Shown here one piece after another: positions 22,561 through 34,539 of a stretch of 64,000 bases of DNA. The stretch is taken from assembly GCA_018340375.1 (NCBI GenBank), contig JAFFJZ010000009.1, forward strand, positions 11,486,501 to 11,550,500, written 5' to 3'. A program made the position numbers and the translations under genes. The stretch is from Gonatopus flavifemur. Taxonomy: Eukaryota; Arthropoda; Insecta; Hymenoptera; Dryinidae. Below the pieces are notes generated by a model. It did not search any database, was not told where the DNA came from, and saw nothing but the letters and a program-made list of their open reading frames with translations. The first letter of the stretch is position 1. Every line of letters begins with the position of its first letter.

Positions 22561-25518
22561 TATACATGTATGGACATGACGTTGAATTCTTTGATTAGAT
22601 GGTTCAGGGTTTTCTATTTGGTCTACATTTAGACTATTCAATCATAATTCATCTGATGAATTAAGAGAAATCAGTATAAGAGAATTTTATCGGTTTGTGT
22701 GAGTGGAATGAGGGAAGAGTGAGAGAGACAGTGACATTCGAAGTTACTAAATTCATCGAATTCTCATTCGTTGATAGTTTGTGAAGTGTTATTCGTTTGT
22801 AGATCTACATTGGCTGAATCATTCGATTGGATCTACTTGTTTGATTCATCAATGATTCTATCCAAGGTTGTCAGTGAAGAAGAGCTCAAAAAGAGTTCTT
22901 CGGTTACATTTTGTGCAAGATAATGATATACTATCATGAAACTTGTGATGACTCATACAAATTCGATAACATTTGAACAGAGATGGGAGAAGAATTCACA
23001 TCGTTTGAAGAGATTAAGAAGAGTTCCAAAAGGTTGATGAAATTCACAGGAAGTTTGAAAGTATTATGAAAATTTATTGGAGATTTGAAAAGGATGAAAG
23101 AGAATGATTTGTCTATAATTCAGAAAGAGTTTATAAAGAGTTCATATGAACATTTGATTGAAATTTATCAGAAGAATTTATATTCAATTAAACTTATAGA
23201 ACGGCGAGAACCAGAAAAGGACAGAGATAGAGAGAGAGACATCTCGTTCCTAGAGGATAGATTCATACATATATATAGGTTGAAATTTGATAGGAGCTGT
23301 TGATCAACATTGAGATGTTTTATAAGAATGTTCACTAAACTGAACATTCGTGGTGAGAAATTCACAGAAGTTTCCATGCATAGTATGAGAGGATGGGGGC
23401 CAAATCAACGAAAAACCAAATCAACACATACATCATACATCTCTTCCTTTCCAACCAATGGTTTCGTGCATTTGTCTTTTCGTTGATTTGGCCCCCACCC
23501 CAATTGTAAGAGAATTGTGACATAGTTCTTCGGTTGTTAGGAGAGTTGACCATCCGTCTATACCGTTCCTTTATGGTGGGGTTGTTTATGGTAGGTCGTG
23601 TCGTCTTTCGTCTGTCGATTCGTTTGTATGAAGAAAAATTGAGAAGAAAAGAGGCTCTGTCTTAGGTATGTATGGTATTGACTATATGGTTGTAGTGTGT
23701 GACTATTGATTTTGGAAGAATTTTCGTCGAGTCGATTATTTCAGTGGACTCGTTCTGTCTCATGTTTTCTTTGTCTGTTCTTCGGTGGCGGAGAAGAGGA
23801 ATCGTTTCGTAGTGGGGTATCGTATAGTATCATGAATTTTGATGGGGTGTACGGAAAACTGTGTTGTCTGCAGTGGTCATTTCAGGAAAAGAGAGGGAGA
23901 AAACTGTTATATCGATATCGATATTTTCTATGGGGGTAAAAGAGTTCGGAAAGAGATTTTTCATTAGATCGATTACCTACATAGAAATTCGTATTAGCGC
24001 ACGCATCGGGCCTTACGTTTCGTACGCTTACGTTCACGTTGTGACGTGATATATCGTCACAAAGAGAATCGTGGGGTGGCGCCGCGCACCATCGTTAGAG
24101 TCTGTCATGTCATTTGGAAACACTTTAGTTCGCTAGGGAGAACACTGCTGTCGCTCGCTCACAGGAGAATCGGGAACACATTTTTCCTCCTCAACCAATC
24201 CCGACCTCCTCTAGCTCCTGTCTTTCTATGATTTGTCGAGTCTTCCTGCCCCGAAGAGGCAACGCCATCTGCCACGGGGTGATACGGCGGTCCCTTACCA
24301 CCGGAGGACGATCCATCAATCACGGGAGTCCATCTTCTCTCACCCCAGGCCAACCGTCAGCGGAGAAAGAAACGCCCTCTATCGCCCTCTCGCCAAGGCC
24401 GTCAGCACGGAGGGGAGAAGCAGGACGCATGTGCCGTTCAACATCCCCCTAGAAGAGAAGAAGGAATGGATGAGAGAGACGTCTCGAACCCCGACACTTC
24501 CCGTCACTCTCACACTGGGAAAATCAGTCAATTGAGGAAGGACAGAACCCCTGCCCCACCTATACCGACACTCACCCAACCACCAATCAGAGACCAGCAC
24601 CGTCAGAACCAATGAAACGAGTTCAACAGGCGAGCTCCAACGGAAAGGCACCGACGGGGTTCCGTGGATCGTTTTGCGAACCCACACATCGGTGAAGAAG
24701 AAGGGGAGGTCATCATGGATTCTCACTCCTTATGTGCTCGAGCCACGGCGACGTTCGCCTGGGAGAATTTCCTCGCGTAACTTGGAATACGGTGTGTGTA
24801 CGGTGCCACTGGGATCTAGTTTTGGATTAACTCGCATCTGCCGTATCGTCCATCCGGACTGAGAGTGCCAGTGTGGTGGTTTTCGGTGGAGTATTGCGTG
24901 AAAGTCATCCTTCTCGTGGCATCTTCCACGTGCTACCTCATTCGAATTTCCCTTCGCCCTTAGTGTTTGTCCCCTCGGCCGATTCAGTCCACCGTCGTGT
25001 ACGATTAAATGGTTGCGGTTTCCCTGAGCCCTCCCCTTCTTCGCGAATGTGAACGTCGTGGTCCGTATAGTACATTCTCTCATGGTCGTGCCCTCCGTGC
25101 TTCTTTGAATTCTCTGTGTTCCCCCAGGCCAAATGAATGAAGTTTGATGAATTGTTTATGTTTTTCTCTTCGCGACGAAGTCGCGTGATTAACATAAGAC
25201 TCTTGGACTTGAAATATATATACGTGCTCTGACACGTGGTTAACTTCATCTCGAGATTGGTTATTCCAGTGAATTAAAAGCAACCCACCCCCTCTCCCTG
25301 AGCGATCCTCATCTCTCGAACACATCCACCTCATCGTGAACTTTTTACTTTTTCCATTCCGATATATTTCAGGTGCCGCCACTACTTATATATATCCACA
25401 ACGGGGGTCGTGGAGGCGCTTGGAACTATACGGGCCCTTGTGTATGGGTTCGAGGGAGAACCATCACAACGTGTACACATACGAGAAGTAGCATTTGTAG
25501 AGGTGTATGTATATATAT
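22561..25518. other. No gene recognised; GC-richer block 24040-25370
   Basis: 22561-24000 is AT-rich with purine-rich stretches and no recognised coding motif. 24040-25370 is clearly GC-richer than its surroundings and has open frames on both strands, none with a domain I know. A candidate acceptor TTTCAG lies near 25372. It could be an old element, a long-terminal-repeat-like sequence or a promoter region of an unseen gene. Confidence 0.4.
23394..23497. repeat. Short perfect-arm foldback
   Basis: Arms of 21 bases, TGGGGGCCAAATCAACGAAA(A) at 23394-23414 and its exact inverse at 23477-23497, enclose a 62-base loop. Confidence 0.85.
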
Positions 25519-25799
25519 GCGCATTTTTTGTCAGATCAGCCATCCCCCCTGCACGTTTCGATTTTTGGGATAAAAAATGTTTGATGGGCTCAAAATTTTC
25601 GTTGGAGTGTCTACTTTTCAATGCCGTATGGTACTTTTTGAACATGGCGACTATTCAACCAATATGGCGGTGGAAACGAAGAGGGAACGTGATGATGATG
25701 ATCAAAACCGGTCATAAAACTATGATACACGGGGGTTGGATAATTCTGTGGATTGGAACATGCAATTCGAGCATCTCGGATTGATTGCATCCAGTTGGA

Positions 25800-26560
25800 A
25801 TATCGAAATTGCGAATGGTGGGTCCAATATGGCGGCCGGAATTCCAGAATCACTCCGAAGTTCCTGAGACGTGGGGGAAAGGAGTTTTTCGGGTCGCTCA
25901 TGATGAATCCGGACTCAGATTCCCGGAGTTACAAATGGAGAATCCAATATAGGGGTCGGAAAATTTCTAATTCACTTCAATTTGTGGGAACATTACCATC
26001 CTCAGGGTTTCTTGGCCGCTGATCACGAATCCGGACTCAGATTTCCGGGATTGCAAATGTCGAATCCAATATGGCGGCCGGAATTTTAGAATCACTCCGA
26101 ATTCCCCGAAACATGGGGGAAATGAGTTTTTCGGGTCGCTCATGATGAATCCGGACTCGGATTTCCGGAATTACAAATGGAGAATCCAATATAGGGGTCG
26201 GAAAGAATCTAATTCGCTTCAATTCATGGAAACATCAACATTCTGAGGGTTTTGTGGTCGCTGATCATGAATCCGGATTCAGATTCCCGGAATTGCGAAT
26301 GACGAATCTAATATGGCGATCGGAGAAATTCAAAGTCTCTTAAATTTGTGAAAGCATTGTCATACTGAGGTTTTTGAATTCGCTGATCAAGAATCCGGAT
26401 TTCTGAAATTACGAATTGTGAATCGAATATGGCGTTAGGAGAAATTGAAAATGAGGGAAATTCGAGAGAGGATTGTCGTACGGGAGTTTGAGGGATCGAC
26501 GATACTCATTCGAACCCAGATTTCCGGAATTATGAATGGAAGATTCAATGAGAAAATTCA
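25800..26560 (+). repeat. Left array of ~122-bp repeats, element 2
   Basis: About six diverged units with GAATCCAATATGGCGGCCGGA-type cores and GGTCGCTGATCACGAATCCGG-type anchors. The outer 280 bases (25519-25799) form the unique terminal segment. Confidence 0.85.
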
Positions 26561-27032
26561 TGACGGTCTGGATATGAGAAATCATCCGCCCTCCAAAGTA
26601 AACCTTTGTGCAAAAAAACTTCTGATCGTCGATTACGAAATTCAGGTCACATTTCTAAAATCGGAATGGACGCATCACGTACAATTATCGACCAAGACAT
26701 TCAATATGATGGGAACGAATATCATACTCATTTCAGGAATTATTTGGGGACTAGTCACACAAATCCGCGGACTTCCAATGGAATCCATTCCAACGAAACT
26801 CCTTGCAAATCTTCTCTGCCCCTAACCATGAATACGGCTGGTTTTTAGCTTGTGGATTTGTGTATTCAGGCTCCAAGCTGTCGGCATTAGCATGACCCAA
26901 TGTGCACCACGAGGAGGTTGCGCAGTCAGACTTTGCACATCGAATGGCCCTGAAGAGGGCCGATTATTGTAACATCTCTCTCAATTAGCAATTGTACAAC
27001 TCAGCGTACGTACCTGATGGTTGTCCATTTGG

Positions 27033-28894
27033 CTACCACAATCTGTTCCTATCATCATTCGAGTACCTCTTGATGAGCACTTCATTATCGGATCCTATCA
27101 CAAAACCGTGGTTCTTAAAAATCCCAGGTACAGGTTGGGCATTCTCGAATCGTTTGTTGAGTTCCCGTCTCATCTTCTCGTGATATGTTTTATCATAGTA
27201 CATAATGCCTATGGTTTCAAAATTACTCTTTGCCCAACTGTAGAGTTTTTGGAGCGTCAATATGGCATTTTGAGGTTTGGCAGTCAGGCTCGCTCTATAT
27301 GCTTCTCTCTTGAATGTAGAACCAATCCCGTCACAAGCACCTTCACCGTGAGCGGTTGCGCTGTAATGCCATCCAGCGTCAATACTGAAATCTTCTTTGT
27401 GCTGAATCAAGTTCGCGATTTGAAATTTATTTTTGAAATGCTGCTTCGCTCCGTCACTGGTATAAATAATCTTCTTGACTTTTTCAACATTTCGTTGGAT
27501 TTGAGGAATTAACAAAGTCTGAATAGCATAAACAGCGGAGGTGTCGTGTTTTGAACTTTCAGATAAGGGAATGAAACTCTCGTGCTTAACAACAGGTCCT
27601 TCCTCATGATAATAAATGGTAGGAAATACGGTGCATTGATCGTTGTTAGAATGGAATGCTTGTGAAGCATCCTGGCAAACATACGCGTAGTTTTCAGAAA
27701 AATCACACGTCACTAGTACTTTGCCATCGCGGAGATTGTGTTTTCTTGCTTGGATGAGAAGATTTTGTTGCTCTGAGATGAATTAATGGGGTTTCAAAAT
27801 TGTCAATCTATTGCACAATTCGAGTATAAAATCATCAATTTTCATGGATTCTGTTCGTAGAGTTGAATGATCCGTTGCCGTCCAAACTGAACATTGAATG
27901 TCTGTGATGGATGAATTCTCCAGTGGATTATTCAATTTCTCCAAGAACTGTGGAACTCCTGGACAATCATCACATGCATCAAGATAGCAATCAGCCCCAG
28001 GTCTTCCACAATGTCATTGAGGCAGTCTTTGTAGTTCGTTAGTGGCTTCTCTGTATTCAAGGTCAGCTTTTGAATATCAATTGCATCCAACATCAATTTC
28101 GCATTTTGATGTGTCGTGCAAACACAAACTGAGTGTGTTTCACAAGCTCCAGGGAGCATGCAACTTTTTGGTCCGAGCCTAGCGAACGCGCCAAAGCTGA
28201 TATTATCTCCTGGGTGAGACTGTTTGAATACAGTGTAAAGTTTCTGTTTCAACGTTCGCTCTCTATTAATATTCACAGAAACGACATCTTTCTTTCCGGG
28301 CATTATCCTACTGTTTATGTCACGGGTATAAAATCCGTTTACTTTTTGTAAAAATGCTTGAGAGAGTTTTTTCCTCTCCCTCGCAATGCTATCAGGTGAA
28401 ATGCCGGATTGGGACTTCAATTTCTTCGATTTGTTGGCCAAGTATCGCGTTGTATCGAATTCTTGGGCGATCTTTCTCACACTCCAAGGTGATGGGGCGA
28501 TAGTCAAAATTTGTAATCTAAATGAATTGTTAGATTCCAAGGTTGAGAATTTCTGCTTGAGTTCATCCAACATTCCTTCCAGTTCGATTTCTCTGTTTGA
28601 GCGTGTTTAATTAGAACCTCCGTATGTCTCATTCTCCACTGGGACATCCATCTCCATCGAACTCTCAATATCATCAATATTTTCACTGATATCATTTGAT
28701 TCATCGACCACCTCGTCAACTCGTAATTTGTACGATGAACCCTTTTTCATAGATGCATCATAAATTCTAGAATTCGCGGATAGATGAGGAAATTTCTGCA
28801 ACATAACCTGCGATATCTTACGTAATCTTCTACCAATGTGTCCGGCTTTTTTGAATAGATTTGCACATCGGTTCGTTCGAATAATACGCGGCAT
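27033..28894 (-). pseudogene. AHGKG-family transposase, inactivated, element 2
   Basis: It begins MPRIIRTNRCANLFKKAGH at 28894 and ends NDRNRLW near 27033. Inactivating changes are a TAA after GGSN (28607-28609), a frameshift at about 28010 in the stretch matching CYLDACDDCPGV of element 1, and a TAA after LKPH at about 27785. Conserved motifs are NSRIMPGKKDVVSV, VTCDFSENYAYVCQDAS, IIYTSDGAKQHFKNKF and ATAHGEGACDGIGSTFKR (GEG instead of GKG). The N-terminal C..C pair of element 1 (VCAAC) is lost here (IYDAS). Confidence 0.87.
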
Positions 28895-29174
28895 CGTGTG
28901 TGAGATGATCGAATAAATCAGATGACAATATGCGAACTCCTAATAAGGTCTTATCAGTTGAAACACAAAAGCTTTGAGGTTTAAACGTCGCGAGCATTCA
29001 TGAAGTGACAACGTGAAACAATACAAAACAGAAGACGAGAACAACAATTGACGTTACAACGAACCAACATCAAATTAGGTTCAGAGATCACAGGACAATA
29101 CAGCATCAGTTGATAAGAATCGATTTCATGCATTTATCCGCTTATTTTCATCTGATTTATCCGATCTCCTGATA

Positions 29175-29870
29175 CATGATACCGCGAATTCTTCCGAAGA
29201 ATTGATACTTAAATTCATTCAAAAAAGCCGGACACGATGGTAGAAATTTACAAATGATATCGGAGATTATATTGCAGGAATTTTCTCATTCATGTACGAT
29301 TTTCCAAATTTGTGTTGGATGTGTGAATAAAGGGTTCCTCGTACAAATTACCAGATAACGAGGTGGAAAATGAATCAAATGGTATGAGAGAAGGAATTGA
29401 AAGTATTGAGAGTTCGATGAGCATGGACTCTCACTTGGAGAATGAGACACTCGGAGATGTCAATGAGACGCGCTTGAACAGGGAAATGCTTGATGAACCC
29501 GAAGAGGAACTTGCAGTCTTGTAACCCAACAATCCATTGAGATTACAAACTCTACCTATCGTGCTGTCATCTTGGGGTGGGAGAAAAATCGTCCAAGAAT
29601 TCGGTGCAACGCAATATTCAGCCAACAAATCGAAAGAGCTGGAGTTCAAAGCCGACATTTTACCTCTAGCACAGGGTTTCTACTACTGGGAGTTCCGATT
29701 TCTTCCATTGGACATTCTTTCCATGGCATATAAATGATTGGTCGATTCCATTGAATCTCCAGTATCAGTAGACACCCTGTCGCAGTGCAAGGGGGGAAAA
29801 CTCTCTAACAATTTCGGAGAAAGTAGATGGATTTCATGCTAGTAACATGAACAGTAGAATAATCACCATA
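29175..29870 (+). pseudogene. Truncated AHGKG transposase copy, element 2
   Basis: This N-terminal part diverges from the shared centre, starting ATGATACCGCGAATTC. It keeps a match to the SSWGGRKIVQEFGATQYSAN region and a short piece with GFHASNMNSRII before it joins the right repeat array at about 29870. The catalytic half is deleted, at a different point from that in the truncated copy of element 1. Confidence 0.78.
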
Positions 29871-30541
29871 TTGGATTCGCCATTCGCAATTCCGGAAATC
29901 TGAGTCCGGGTTCGTGATCACCGAACCCAAAAACCCCAGTATGACAATGTTCTCACAAATTCAAGGGATTTCGAATTTTTCCGACCGCCATATTAGATTG
30001 ACCATTTGCAATTCCGGAAATCTGAGTCCGAATTCGTGATCAGTGACCACGAAACCCTCAGAATGTTGATGTTCCCATAAATTGAAGCGGATTAGATTTT
30101 TCGACCTCCATATTGGATTCTCCATCTGTAATTCCGGAGATTTGAGTTCGGATTCGTCATCAGCGACCCCAAAAACCCCCTTTCCATATGTTTAAAAAAA
30201 TTCGAAGCAATTTTGAATTCCCGGCCGCCATATTGAATCCACCATTTGCAATTCCAATATTCCAACTGTATGCAATTAATCCGAGATCCTCGGATTGCAT
30301 GTTCCAATCCACAGAATTATCCAACCCCCGTGTATCATAGTTTTATGATCGGTTCTGATCATCATCATCACGTTCTCTCTTCGTTCCCGCCGCCATATTG
30401 GTTGAATAGTCGGCATGTTCGGAAAGTACCATATGGCATTGAAAAGTAGACACTTCAACAAAAATTTGAAGCCCATCAAACATTCTCATCTCAAAAATTG
30501 AAATGCGCAGGGGGGGTGGCTGATCCGACAAAGAATGCCCC
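29870..30541 (-). repeat. Right array of ~122-bp repeats and terminal segment, element 2
   Basis: Three or so inverse units (CAGCGACCCC-type anchors, for example near 30161) are followed by the unique terminal segment that matches 25519-25799 in reverse. Confidence 0.85.
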
Positions 30542-31395
30542 ATATGTATGTCGTAAGACGTATATATATTGTTAAGGATTAGAACATGTATTTGAATTCG
30601 ATGCGCTTTGGCGCTGAATTAATTTGTAATGGCTATTCACATGCTCTTGATTTCTCATAGTTTGAACGCTTGTTCTTACGAACACGCGTGAGAATCCCCT
30701 CTTCTCGTCTATAGGCATGAAGAGATGATATGCAAATTATCAAGTCAGTCGTTACGCCGCCGTTCACTCGATCGAGTTCGATGATTTTGTAGATCATCTT
30801 AGCATCAGTTCTTTGTTCATTTTGCCGCCCTTTTCCGTGAGGTGCGTTTATCACCGTGGAAGTGCTTTTTCTGCTCTCGTTGTCGTCGCGTAGCTTAGTA
30901 ACTTCTTGAGTGGAAGCTAATCCACTGATTAGCTTCATATTCTATAGATTTTTAATGGAATTTTCTTAGTAAACGATCGCAGGACGGGGCGTGGTGGCTC
31001 GCGTACCAAATTCGAAAAACGCGGTTAGCGTGTAAATTTGACTGTTCCGGATGAAATCTTATTTCTTAGATCGAGACTACAGCTCTATTCTTTTGTGGAT
31101 TATAGTTTAATTATTAGATGTATGAGTGCAATTCTGTACGGTGTGCTCAGGCTTTATACTTACTCTCTTTTGTACTTTCAAGAGACTTTTTTTTGTTCTT
31201 TCCAAGGAATAAAGACTGTTCAAGGGAATTTCATGAGATTCTTTCAACTTCCCGGCCTCATCCGAACTTTGATTATTTCCTTAGTTTTTCTTTGCAATAT
31301 TAGAGGTTACTCCTCTTGAGTAACACTTTAATCATATTTATTTTCCATTTTGTTTCATATATAGTATGTCTTTAGGGGTTTAAGAATGTCGAAAA
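30542..31395. other. No gene recognised
   Basis: Mixed sequence with a 101-codon minus frame at 30633-30938 lacking known motifs. It begins TGTTAAGG just outside element 2, as some LTRs do, but no partner copy exists in this window. Confidence 0.4.
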
Positions 31396-32055
31396 TTTCA
31401 GTACACGTTACAAGATGAATCGCTGTTGACGAAATTTATGGCGTTGGCCTTATTACCTGAAGAACTTGTTCGTGACGAATATCAGGATATTCTATGCAAT
31501 TGCAGTGCAAATCTACTCCAGAAATTTTATCCGTTTTTCAAATTACGAAAAATATTGACTAATTCAAGTCACTCCTGAAATCTTTAGTGTATTTAATGCG
31601 TCGAATCGCACCAATAATGTTTTGGACCGGTAGCACCGTGATTTGAAGGAGAAGATGGCTACTCACCCCAGCATATGTACATTTTCACCTAAGTCCACAA
31701 GCGATCATGATCCGGGGTTAGGGATTTCTTTATATTATACTCCTCCATGTACCATATCAATTGTTTGTGCGTACGAATTGCAGAACAACTTTTGAAGATA
31801 CAGACTTTCATTTATATCGATTTCATGAGCTTGAAAACGGGCAAAAGAATCACAAAACCCAGGCAGACGAAACAGCTATTAATCAATACGGTGATTCATA
31901 ATGCTTGGAAGAATTTGCAGAATAACCGGATGAATTCCGGAGAATTTATGAATAATGCCACAATGTGCATGGAACAATTTTATTCGAATCTAATGGTTCT
32001 CATGGAAAGTAGTGAGACCTACTCGACTGTCGAAAACAGCAATCATAATATTTAG
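31396..32055 (+). pseudogene. MULE-like transposase C-terminal fragment
   Basis: After an acceptor TTTCAG at 31396 the frame reads YTLQDESLLTKFMALALLPE and ELVRDEYQDILC, and further on FSVFNASNRTNNVLDR and HRDLKEKMATHPSICTF. This is the ALLP...RTNN...HR.L pattern that ends MULE transposases. A last piece (31750-32055) gives a Lys/Asn-rich tail. Stops and frame changes occur near 31560 and 31630. It could be the tail of the fragment at 13.1-14.5 kb displaced by about 17 kb of insertions, but the short overlap between them argues for two copies. Confidence 0.65.
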
Positions 32056-32209
32056 GGATTTGATATTAATAAATATTTTTGAATCATTGAAGTACATTTA
32101 TGTTTGATAATCATTCTGAAACTAATCCAACCACCACTACGTGTCCTAGGATGTTAGAACGCTCTTAAAATTCCCCACAAGTTGATTGAAGGTTTCAATA
32201 ACGTCTCAA

Positions 32210-32340
32210 CCCTGGTTGAAGAGTCCCATTGAATCCCATTGATTCCGATGCGGAAAACCCATTGAGGATGGGTTTGAATGAGTTTTCTGCATCAGGATCA
32301 ATGGGCATCAATGGGATCCAATGAGACTCTTTGACCAGGG
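32210..32340. mobile_element. CCCTGGTTGA foldback, copy 1
   Basis: The ends CCCTGGTTGAAGAGTC and inverse ...GACTCTTTGACCAGGG are flanked by AA on both sides (32208-32209 and 32341-32342). The same family occurs at 50663-50898. Confidence 0.8.
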
Positions 32341-32419
32341 AAATGCACGTTGTATGGTTCGGAAAAAAAAACATATTGCATACGCATCGTTTCTGAAATA
32401 CATATTACATATATTACAG

Positions 32420-33807
32420 ATGACGGAGATGGTATAAATACATCGGAACGTGAATACGATGAAAACGCTTACGTAAGTAATTCATCCACACAACATGATG
32501 AACATCAAAACATGACTGTTAATATCCCAAACAAACAAGGCAAGGAAAATGGGCATTCCAATAATCACAATGTTGACATGCTTTGCTTCCCATCAAACAA
32601 TAAAATTCCGAATGATCATGAAGATTATATTGTTCAAGATTCATGTGAAGATGAAGAAAATGCATACCCTTTGATTGATAACAGAAATGTCACCTTTCCT
32701 CATTTCATTTCACGCACCAATCAAAACAAAGGTAAGCACGATTTAAACTGTGGACTGAAAATGATAATAAGTAAATGATATCCTTCTTATCAGGGTTGTT
32801 GGATGAGAATGTTAATAGAGAACATGAGATCCTCAATAGCGCTCCCAAGTTGAACAAAAGGAGTCAATTAAACAAGAAGATTCATCATGATCATGAAGAT
32901 TTATTCTCCTTACCTCCAGTCAAAGTGTTCATAGTCTCTGACCAGGAAGACGAGGATAAAAATAATAACATTCGCAGCTTACCTAACAATACTAGATTAC
33001 AGACATGGACTTGTAGTGATGAAAGTACGTTTGATTTTTCCCCGATTTCAATACTTTCAAATACAAAAAAACCCTACAACAAAAACGGTCATATTGATAA
33101 TGCATATGGAGAACATAAAGGCTATGAGATCATTAACAATACAGATGAGGATGAATTGTTATTCTCATCATTTTCATGTGGGGACAACCAACAAAAATTG
33201 AAAAAGAAGCAGTATTATGAGAACAATAATGGGTGTGATGATAGTGGTCATCACCCGTACAGCACACCTCCGTGGCCTCCACGGAGAGCAAAGGTGGATC
33301 CTCCACGTAAGCAACGTGGAGGCTACGTAGCCGTTAGGTGGAAAACACGTAGAGTCTGCATAGAGGCGGCGGAGAAATGTCCGCCCTATGCAACGTTGCC
33401 ACAGCGTGGAACGAAGGTGGTAGGAACGTGGTGGCTAGGTGGAACGAAAGTGGAGGCAACGGAGAAGCGAGGTGGAACAAAGGTGGACGCAACGGAGAGG
33501 CGACGTGGACGCGTTGTAATATTCGGAAAGGTGGCGCTGCATGCGTCTATTCTGATAGGTGGCATCAACGTTGTTCCTGCGTGGTATTGATACATCGTAC
33601 CACCTCGCCTCCACGTCGCCACCACGGAGATACGACGTAGAAACACACGCACTGCAACGTGGTGTACACGTGGAGTGAATTTTTACAGCTAGGTTTTGGC
33701 ACGCAAAATTTGAATGTTTGCAAGCATTTCAAAATTTCAAGACTATGCGAATGATTAATTCATTTTTAGTTTGGGAAAGAATGAAAACACACTGGATCTC
33801 AAGGAAG
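32420..33807 (+). pseudogene. Exons of an unrecognised acidic, Asn-rich protein, interrupted
   Basis: Exon A is 32420-32731 (acceptor TTACAG, donor GTAAGC) and exon B starts at 32794 (acceptor TTATCAG). Both junctions are phase 1 and the joined frame is open. The protein is rich in Asn, Asp, Glu and His (NDHEDYIVQDSCEDEENAY; VSDQEDEDKNNN) and has no domain I know. Phase-1 symmetric, low-complexity exons are also a feature of the DUF4806 gene at 37-47 kb, so this could be part of a relative (inference). Exon B runs into a GC-rich insertion at about 33255, and a possible short exon with donor GTAAGT ends at 33807. No N-terminal or DUF4806 exons were found on this strand. Confidence 0.45.
33255..33670. 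mobile_element. GC-rich insertion of unknown type
   Basis: About 400 bases, much richer in GC than the surroundings, made of variants of GTGGAACGAAGGTGG and CCTCCACG. It follows coding sequence of exon B without a splice signal and ends about 100 bases before the next possible exon. Imperfect inverse similarity exists between its ends. Confidence 0.5.
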
Positions 33808-34539
33808 GTAAGTTGGCAACAATATATATTATTTTTGTGAATCAAATGAGAATGTTCTTCACATTGTGCTGCGAAGAGGCAGATTGAATAAAAAAATGCA
33901 CAATTTGTCCGAATTTTTATTATATATATATAAAATACACTGGCAACAGTTTTTGGATTGGTCTTACATTATCCAATGATTTATTATAAAAATTCAACGT
34001 CACGCATGATACCTGAATTTCCAAAAAGAAAACTAACCAATGACAATGATTGTTTCATTGGAAGCAAAAAAAGAAAGTTGAATCAATAATCGAAATTATG
34101 AAGGTTGGAATTTCTGATAGTTCCAATAATAATTTAATTACTTAATTATTACTCTATTCTTACAGGTAATCAGTACGATTTTGTCTTCATAACAAATTCA
34201 CATGAAATATAATTTCTCCTAGCAAACTTTCATCATATTCTTACAAAATACAATATGTCATATTGTTTTAAATCAGTCTCAAATCACAGAAATCCCCAAA
34301 CAACAGACGAATAACGAAATATTTCATGAATTCACAATTGATATGATTTTCCGTTTTTTCCAATCTCTTCTACATATTTCCGTACATCCGCAATATATTT
34401 CGATACACGTATGCTGCTCGAAAATTTCATATTTATACATGACAGATAATAATAGATACGATATATTGACCTTTTTTTCACAGGTAATGTGTACAATCGA
34501 ACGACCTCATTCATGGATAATGCAATTTATAACAAATGA
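33808..34539. other. No gene recognised
   Basis: Very AT-rich sequence with short frames only. It lies between the exon fragment and the tandem duplication. Confidence 0.45.

Larger units (their letters stand above)
25519..30541. mobile_element. Palindromic element 2 with head-to-head AHGKG genes
   Basis: The ends match as inverted repeats: GCGCATTTTTTGTCAGATCA at 25519 against GGGCATTCTTTGTCGGATCA reading inwards from 30541. Inverted ~122-bp repeat arrays (25800-26560 and 29870-30260) surround a major transposase copy on the minus strand (27033-28894) and a truncated one on the plus strand (29175-29870), head to head. The centre (28895-29174) is homologous to the centre of element 1 in opposite orientation. 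The element is about 5.0 kb. The flanks are TA-rich and no unambiguous target duplication could be assigned. Confidence 0.85.

Noticed and set aside
30542..31030. Solo LTR beginning TGTTAAGG
   Set aside because: There is no second copy, primer binding site or target duplication in the window.
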